7,234 nt of DNA, from assembly GCA_947629605.1 (NCBI GenBank), contig CANREK010000063.1:1-7234 (forward strand), in the 5' to 3' direction. The position numbers and the translations under genes were made by a program. Shown here piece by piece: positions 6,605 through 7,234 of the stretch. Under the pieces are notes generated by a model. The model worked only from the letters and a program-made list of their open reading frames with translations. It was not told where the DNA came from and did not search any database. How positions within the stretch are numbered: position 1 is the stretch's first letter; each line of letters begins with the position of its first letter. This DNA comes from an uncultured Clostridia bacterium. GTDB lineage: Bacteria; Bacillota; Clostridia; Christensenellales; Borkfalkiaceae.

Positions 6605-6629
6605 GGCATTTTTTCTCCTTATATTTTTT

Positions 6630-6775
6630 GTTTCGCACGATTTCTTTTGCTACGCAAAATAAATGCGTGCGAGGGGTTAGGTTACGTCATTCACTGCTGC
6701 TCCGCTGCCACCTACTCCGCCTTTCATTCAGACATTAAGGTTCCCGTAGGGTACCAAATAGGGTCGCCCACGGCG
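6630..6775 (+). repeat. Degenerate ~150-base element, copy 1
   Basis: It begins with GTTTCGCACGATTTCTTTTGCT (6630-6651) and carries GACATTAAGG...CGTAGGGTACC near 6731-6755. Both blocks recur, in the same order and at nearly the same spacing (about 100 and 105 bases), in the copy at 6812-6958. The stretch 6633-6672 is a long hairpin: TCGCACG, ATTT and TTTTGC pair with GCAAAA, AAAT and CGTGCGA around a TAC loop. A second hairpin with a GTA loop lies at 6739-6755. The middle of the element differs between copies. No gene is supported inside it. Confidence 0.5.
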
Positions 6776-6790
6776 GAAGTCAATTCCGCC
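6772..6790. repeat. Hairpin between the two ~150-base elements
   Basis: GGCGGAA (6772-6778) pairs with TTCCGCC (6784-6790) around a five-base loop. There is no T-run on either side, so it is not an obvious terminator. Confidence 0.4.
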
Positions 6791-6811
6791 TAAGGCAAGG
6801 AATTCGGAACG

Positions 6812-6958
6812 GTTTCGCACGATTTCTTTGCTCGGCCTGCGGCCTTCGTAAAGAAACTGTTCGAGCGAAAGTGCACTATTCATCAATCAATTTGGCCTCG
6901 GAAACGTTATATGCATGGACATTAAGCCTGCCGTAGCGTTGCAAATTGGGTGCGCTTA
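6812..6958 (+). repeat. Degenerate ~150-base element, copy 2
   Basis: It begins GTTTCGCACGATTTCTTTGCT (6812-6832), identical to copy 1 except for one missing T, and carries GACATTAAG...CCGTAG...CAAATTGGGT at 6918-6951, matching about 28 of 38 positions in copy 1. The inner part differs. It contains its own hairpin with TTTCTTT/AAAGAAA ends (about 6823-6856). A further hairpin, GGCAGGG/CCCTGCC (6959-6975), follows immediately. Confidence 0.5.
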
Positions 6959-6991
6959 GGCAGGGAGACCCTGCCACGCGCAGTGAGTAGC

Positions 6992-7103
6992 ATGACACCC
7001 CCTCACCCGCTACGCGGAAGCTCCCCCTCGAGGGGGAGCCAAGACTTGCCCACCCCTCGAGGGGTGGGTGCCCCGTAGGGGCGGAAGGGGTGTTACGCAC
7101 GGC
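6992..7103 (+). repeat. Dispersed GC-rich hairpin repeat, copy C
   Basis: It begins ATGACACCCCCTCA and contains CCGC-TAC-GCGG (7007-7017), an 18-base perfect palindrome (7021-7038), a 20-base perfect palindrome (7049-7068) and GCCCC-GTA-GGGGC (7070-7082). Its reverse complement matches the repeat at 531-645, with 49 of 52 core positions identical. A further perfect stem, CGCACGGC/GCCGTGCG, lies at 7096-7115. Frames running through it are repeat translations and not genes. Confidence 0.75.
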
Positions 7104-7138
7104 GCATGCCGTGCGCTTGCCTCATTTCCTTTCTCTCT

Positions 7139-7167
7139 ATTATACGCAAAGGCGGGGAAAAAGTCAA
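7139..7167 (-). promoter_or_regulatory. Strong minus-strand promoter, possibly for the mgtE leader
   Basis: TTGACT (7167-7162) and a perfect TATAAT (7144-7139) are separated by exactly 17 bases on the minus strand. Transcription would start near 7132 and run toward mgtE, giving a leader of about 650 bases through the repeats. I found no better promoter closer to mgtE. An inverted repeat GGGAAAAA/TTTTTCCC (7155-7178) covers the -35 box and could be an operator or a poor terminator of the gene before it. The -35 box overlaps the stop codon of that gene. Confidence 0.6.
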
Positions 7168-7234
7168 ACGTTTTTCCCGACATCGAGCGGGACAAAGGCG
7201 CCCTTTTCGAGGTCGAAGAGCCCCCTGTCCGTCA
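7164..7234 (-). CDS. 3' end of an unidentified gene, cut by the window edge
   Basis: The last 22 codons and the TGA stop of a minus-strand frame lie here. The peptide contains GLFDLEKGAFVPLDVGK and ends in NV. Third codon positions are mostly G or C, as in the neighbouring genes, and the frame stays open to the edge. The fragment is too short to name a family. The opposite strand is also open over part of this stretch but shows no start or ribosome binding site. If real, this gene lies just upstream of mgtE on the same strand. Confidence 0.5.
   Translation of the reverse strand, partial: TDRGLFDLEKGAFVPLDVGKNV

Noticed and set aside
6671..6720. GGGTTAGGTTACG...CTGCTGC, which recalls part of the M-box (ykoK) Mg2+ riboswitch
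   Set aside because: It lies on the plus strand, pointing away from mgtE, and the rest of the conserved M-box core and its order are missing.
6494..6793. A 99-codon plus-strand frame upstream of mgtE
   Set aside because: No ribosome binding site, and it crosses the leader hairpin and the ~150-base element; it is best explained as non-coding repeat DNA.
7010..7195. A 61-codon minus-strand frame at the right end
   Set aside because: It spans the promoter at 7139-7167 and then translates the GC-rich repeat; there is no family resemblance.

Overview
The window reads as accessory chromosomal DNA from an uncultured, probably gut-dwelling anaerobe of the Clostridia (Bacillota). This is inferred from four things: a rubredoxin-first rubrerythrin (a typical anaerobe peroxide scavenger), a clostridial-style lipoprotein built of BspA-type leucine-rich repeats, strong AAGGAG-type ribosome binding sites with sigma-A-like promoters, and intergenic DNA full of short GC-rich hairpin repeats. 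Coding third positions are GC-rich and stop codons follow the standard code. The exact lineage (for example a Christensenellales relative) is a guess.

Layout from left to right. Positions 1-700 hold no convincing gene, only dispersed hairpin repeats. A reverse rubrerythrin gene (777-1301, +) follows, with its own extended -10 promoter, and ends at a strong hairpin terminator (1329-1360). Converging on that terminator is a 1060-residue lipoprotein gene (1381-4563, -) with 29 copies of a 23-residue leucine-rich repeat. Its promoter has a run of twelve G (minus strand) filling most of the spacer between -35 and -10, which is the layout of a phase-variable promoter. Upstream of it, separated by a terminator (4761-4784), is an MgtE-type magnesium transporter gene (4811-6478, -) whose cytoplasmic N domain appears duplicated. 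The roughly 650 bases upstream of mgtE hold a long imperfect hairpin overlapping a 23-codon reading frame with a good ribosome binding site, two degenerate copies of a ~150-base element, and another copy of the hairpin repeat seen at the left end. At the right edge is the 3' end of another minus-strand gene. Its stop codon overlaps the -35 box of a strong minus-strand promoter that could drive the mgtE leader.

The three main genes do not form one pathway. Each appears to be its own transcription unit: oxidative-stress defence, a surface-exposed repeat protein, and Mg2+ uptake. The most noteworthy signals are the poly-G promoter spacer in front of the surface lipoprotein, the structured leader of mgtE, and the intergenic hairpin families, which repeatedly use a GTA/TAC triloop with changing stem arms.
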